Part shown: positions 62,974 through 64,000 of the stretch, piece after piece
Position numbering within the stretch: the stretch's first letter is position 1
Layout of the letters: each line of letters opens with the position of its first letter
DNA from: Acidobacteriota bacterium
GTDB lineage: Bacteria; Acidobacteriota; Terriglobia; Terriglobales; Acidobacteriaceae
DNA length: 64,000 nucleotides
Direction of reading: 5' to 3'
Assembly: GCA_013289685.1 (NCBI GenBank)
Contig: JABCZL010000004.1
Location: forward strand, 310,001-374,000
Program-made: the position numbers and the translations under genes
The notes under the pieces: model-generated
Database searches by the model: none
Seen by the model: the letters and a program-made list of their open reading frames with translations, nothing else
What the model was told of the DNA's origin: nothing

Positions 62974-63279
62974 TCAGTGTTCCCCGATTCCGAACACCGA
63001 TCCCAGCATCAGGATGACCAGCACGCCCAGAGAGATCCACCCATACTTCCAGTCTTTCTCCCAAAAGAACAGAAAGCAGGCCACGACCACGCGCACCACC
63101 GGCGTGGCCAGCATCAGAAGGACTCCGGCACGTTCAATGTCGACGGGAACGTGGCCGCTGACGAATAATCCGGCCATCAGCCCGGCCAGCATGATAAAAA
63201 AACCGCCAAAGGCGCCAATGCGCAGCACCAGAGCTACGGCACGGTCGAACGCCGGTTCCCGCACCTGGCTCATAACCAC
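62974..63279 (-). CDS. DUF1634-family membrane protein
   Basis: Protein of 101 aa, three hydrophobic segments (about 20-42, 52-70, 81-97). The pattern fits the DUF1634 family, which is commonly encoded next to TauE/SafE permeases. It overlaps the stop of such a gene by 10 nt, so both are likely one operon. Confidence 0.85.
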   Translation of the reverse strand: MVMSQVREPAFDRAVALVLRIGAFGGFFIMLAGLMAGLFVSGHVPVDIERAGVLLMLATPVVRVVVACFLFFWEKDWKYGWISLGVLVILMLGSVFGIGEH

Positions 63280-64000
63280 CCCCGCAGCAGATGGACGGTC
63301 AGGTGCCCCGCGAGGTAAAGCATCACACCGACCAGCAGATACACCACGACCCTGGTCTGAATACGCGGGACCAGCCGCGCGCCCAGAAGCGATCCCAGAA
63401 ACACGCCCACCGCCAGTGGCGCGGCATACTGCACCAGGATGTCGCCGCGCCGGTAATAAACGATGGCGCTGGCCGCAGCCGTCACGCCGATCATGAAGTT
63501 CGAAGTGGCCGTGGCCACCATCAGCGGCACGTTCATGAAGATGTACATCACGGGAACCTTGATGGGGCCGCCGCCGATCCCCAGCAGTCCCGAAAGCGCG
63601 CCCGCCACCAGCGACGCCGCCATCCCCAGCGGATAACGCTTCGGTTCGTAGGGAGGGATCACGGTCTGGTCGGCGGCGGAAGACTGTTCCTCCTCCGCCA
63701 GTTTCACTTTTCCACCCTTGGCCAGGATCGTGATGGAGCTGTACAGCAGAAAAAAAGCGAACAGTCCTTCGAGGGCACTCCGATTGAAGTATCCCACCAG
63801 ATACGCCATGACCGCGGCGCCCAGCGCCGTAGCCAGCTCGAGGGTCATCCCCAGGCGAATGTCGGTGGTGTGGCGCTGCAGGTGAACCGAAGAACTTGCC
63901 GCCGACGTGGTAATCACCGCGACCAGGCTGGTTCCAACCGCCTCGCGAATGGGGATGCCGAAATACAACGCGAGAATGGGCGTGAGCAGCACGCCGCCGC
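63270..64000 (-). CDS. TauE/SafE-family sulfite exporter-like permease (N-terminus beyond window)
   Basis: About 243 residues visible; the frame stays open to the right edge, and the Val-initiated start at 63992 is preceded by Gly codons matching the GG-VLLTP pattern of TauE/SafE proteins. Seven or so hydrophobic segments, with GIGGGPIKVPVMYIF and GTSLVAVITTSAASS as repeat hallmarks. Family role: sulfite or organosulfonate export; substrate unproven. Confidence 0.9.
   Translation of the reverse strand, partial: GGVLLTPILALYFGIPIREAVGTSLVAVITTSAASSSVHLQRHTTDIRLGMTLELATALGAAVMAYLVGYFNRSALEGLFAFFLLYSSITILAKGGKVKLAEEEQSSAADQTVIPPYEPKRYPLGMAASLVAGALSGLLGIGGGPIKVPVMYIFMNVPLMVATATSNFMIGVTAAASAIVYYRRGDILVQYAAPLAVGVFLGSLLGARLVPRIQTRVVVYLLVGVMLYLAGHLTVHLLRGWL

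Overview
The window looks like a chromosomal piece of an Acidobacteriota (Terriglobia-like) genome. The basis is a GC-rich coding style, an ADOP-type orphan ABC permease, a large S41/PQQ/FecR complement, and several intergenic repeat families. The family-level taxonomy is inference; no rRNA gene is present.

Layout. (1) 1-6003 is an accessory island, visibly less GC-rich than the rest. It holds a tightly overlapping three-gene cassette: an HTH-like protein, an HNH-like protein and a complete family B DNA polymerase. Facing it are small unknown genes and a winged-helix/PD-(D/E)XK nuclease-like protein. No integrase or capsid gene is in view, and the island runs off the left edge. (2) 6271-19599 is housekeeping: valS, nadC, birA, coaX, a conserved protein, a flavoprotein, a YVTN propeller, RlmD-like methyltransferase and ComEC. 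(3) 19571-29018 has small conserved genes, an FAA hydrolase, an RNase HI-like protein, PBP1A, an S41 protease-like protein lacking the canonical catalytic residues, and a receiver-like/TonB C-terminal fusion. (4) 29229-35778 is mixed: amine oxidase-like flavoprotein, a frameshifted small gene, a VapBC-type module with a palindromic operator, an APC permease, Ogt and unknowns. (5) 35877-46261 has a PQQ dehydrogenase with an embedded haem motif, ADOP permease, Ser/Thr kinase, M23 peptidase and ThiL. (6) 46364-64000 has an acyltransferase, PilZ protein, acpP-fabF, dtd, a FecR-like protein, folP, cytochrome c, selA, acpS, a membrane spermidine-synthase-like protein, an MCE protein, a second toxin-antitoxin pair and a sulfite-exporter-like pair cut by the right edge.

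The most notable items are the PolB/HNH/HTH cassette and palindromic intergenic repeats that have been absorbed in frame into selA and probably thiL. Next come the S41 protein with apparently lost catalytic residues and two toxin-antitoxin promoters with clear palindromes. All functional calls come from reading motifs; no database search was run.
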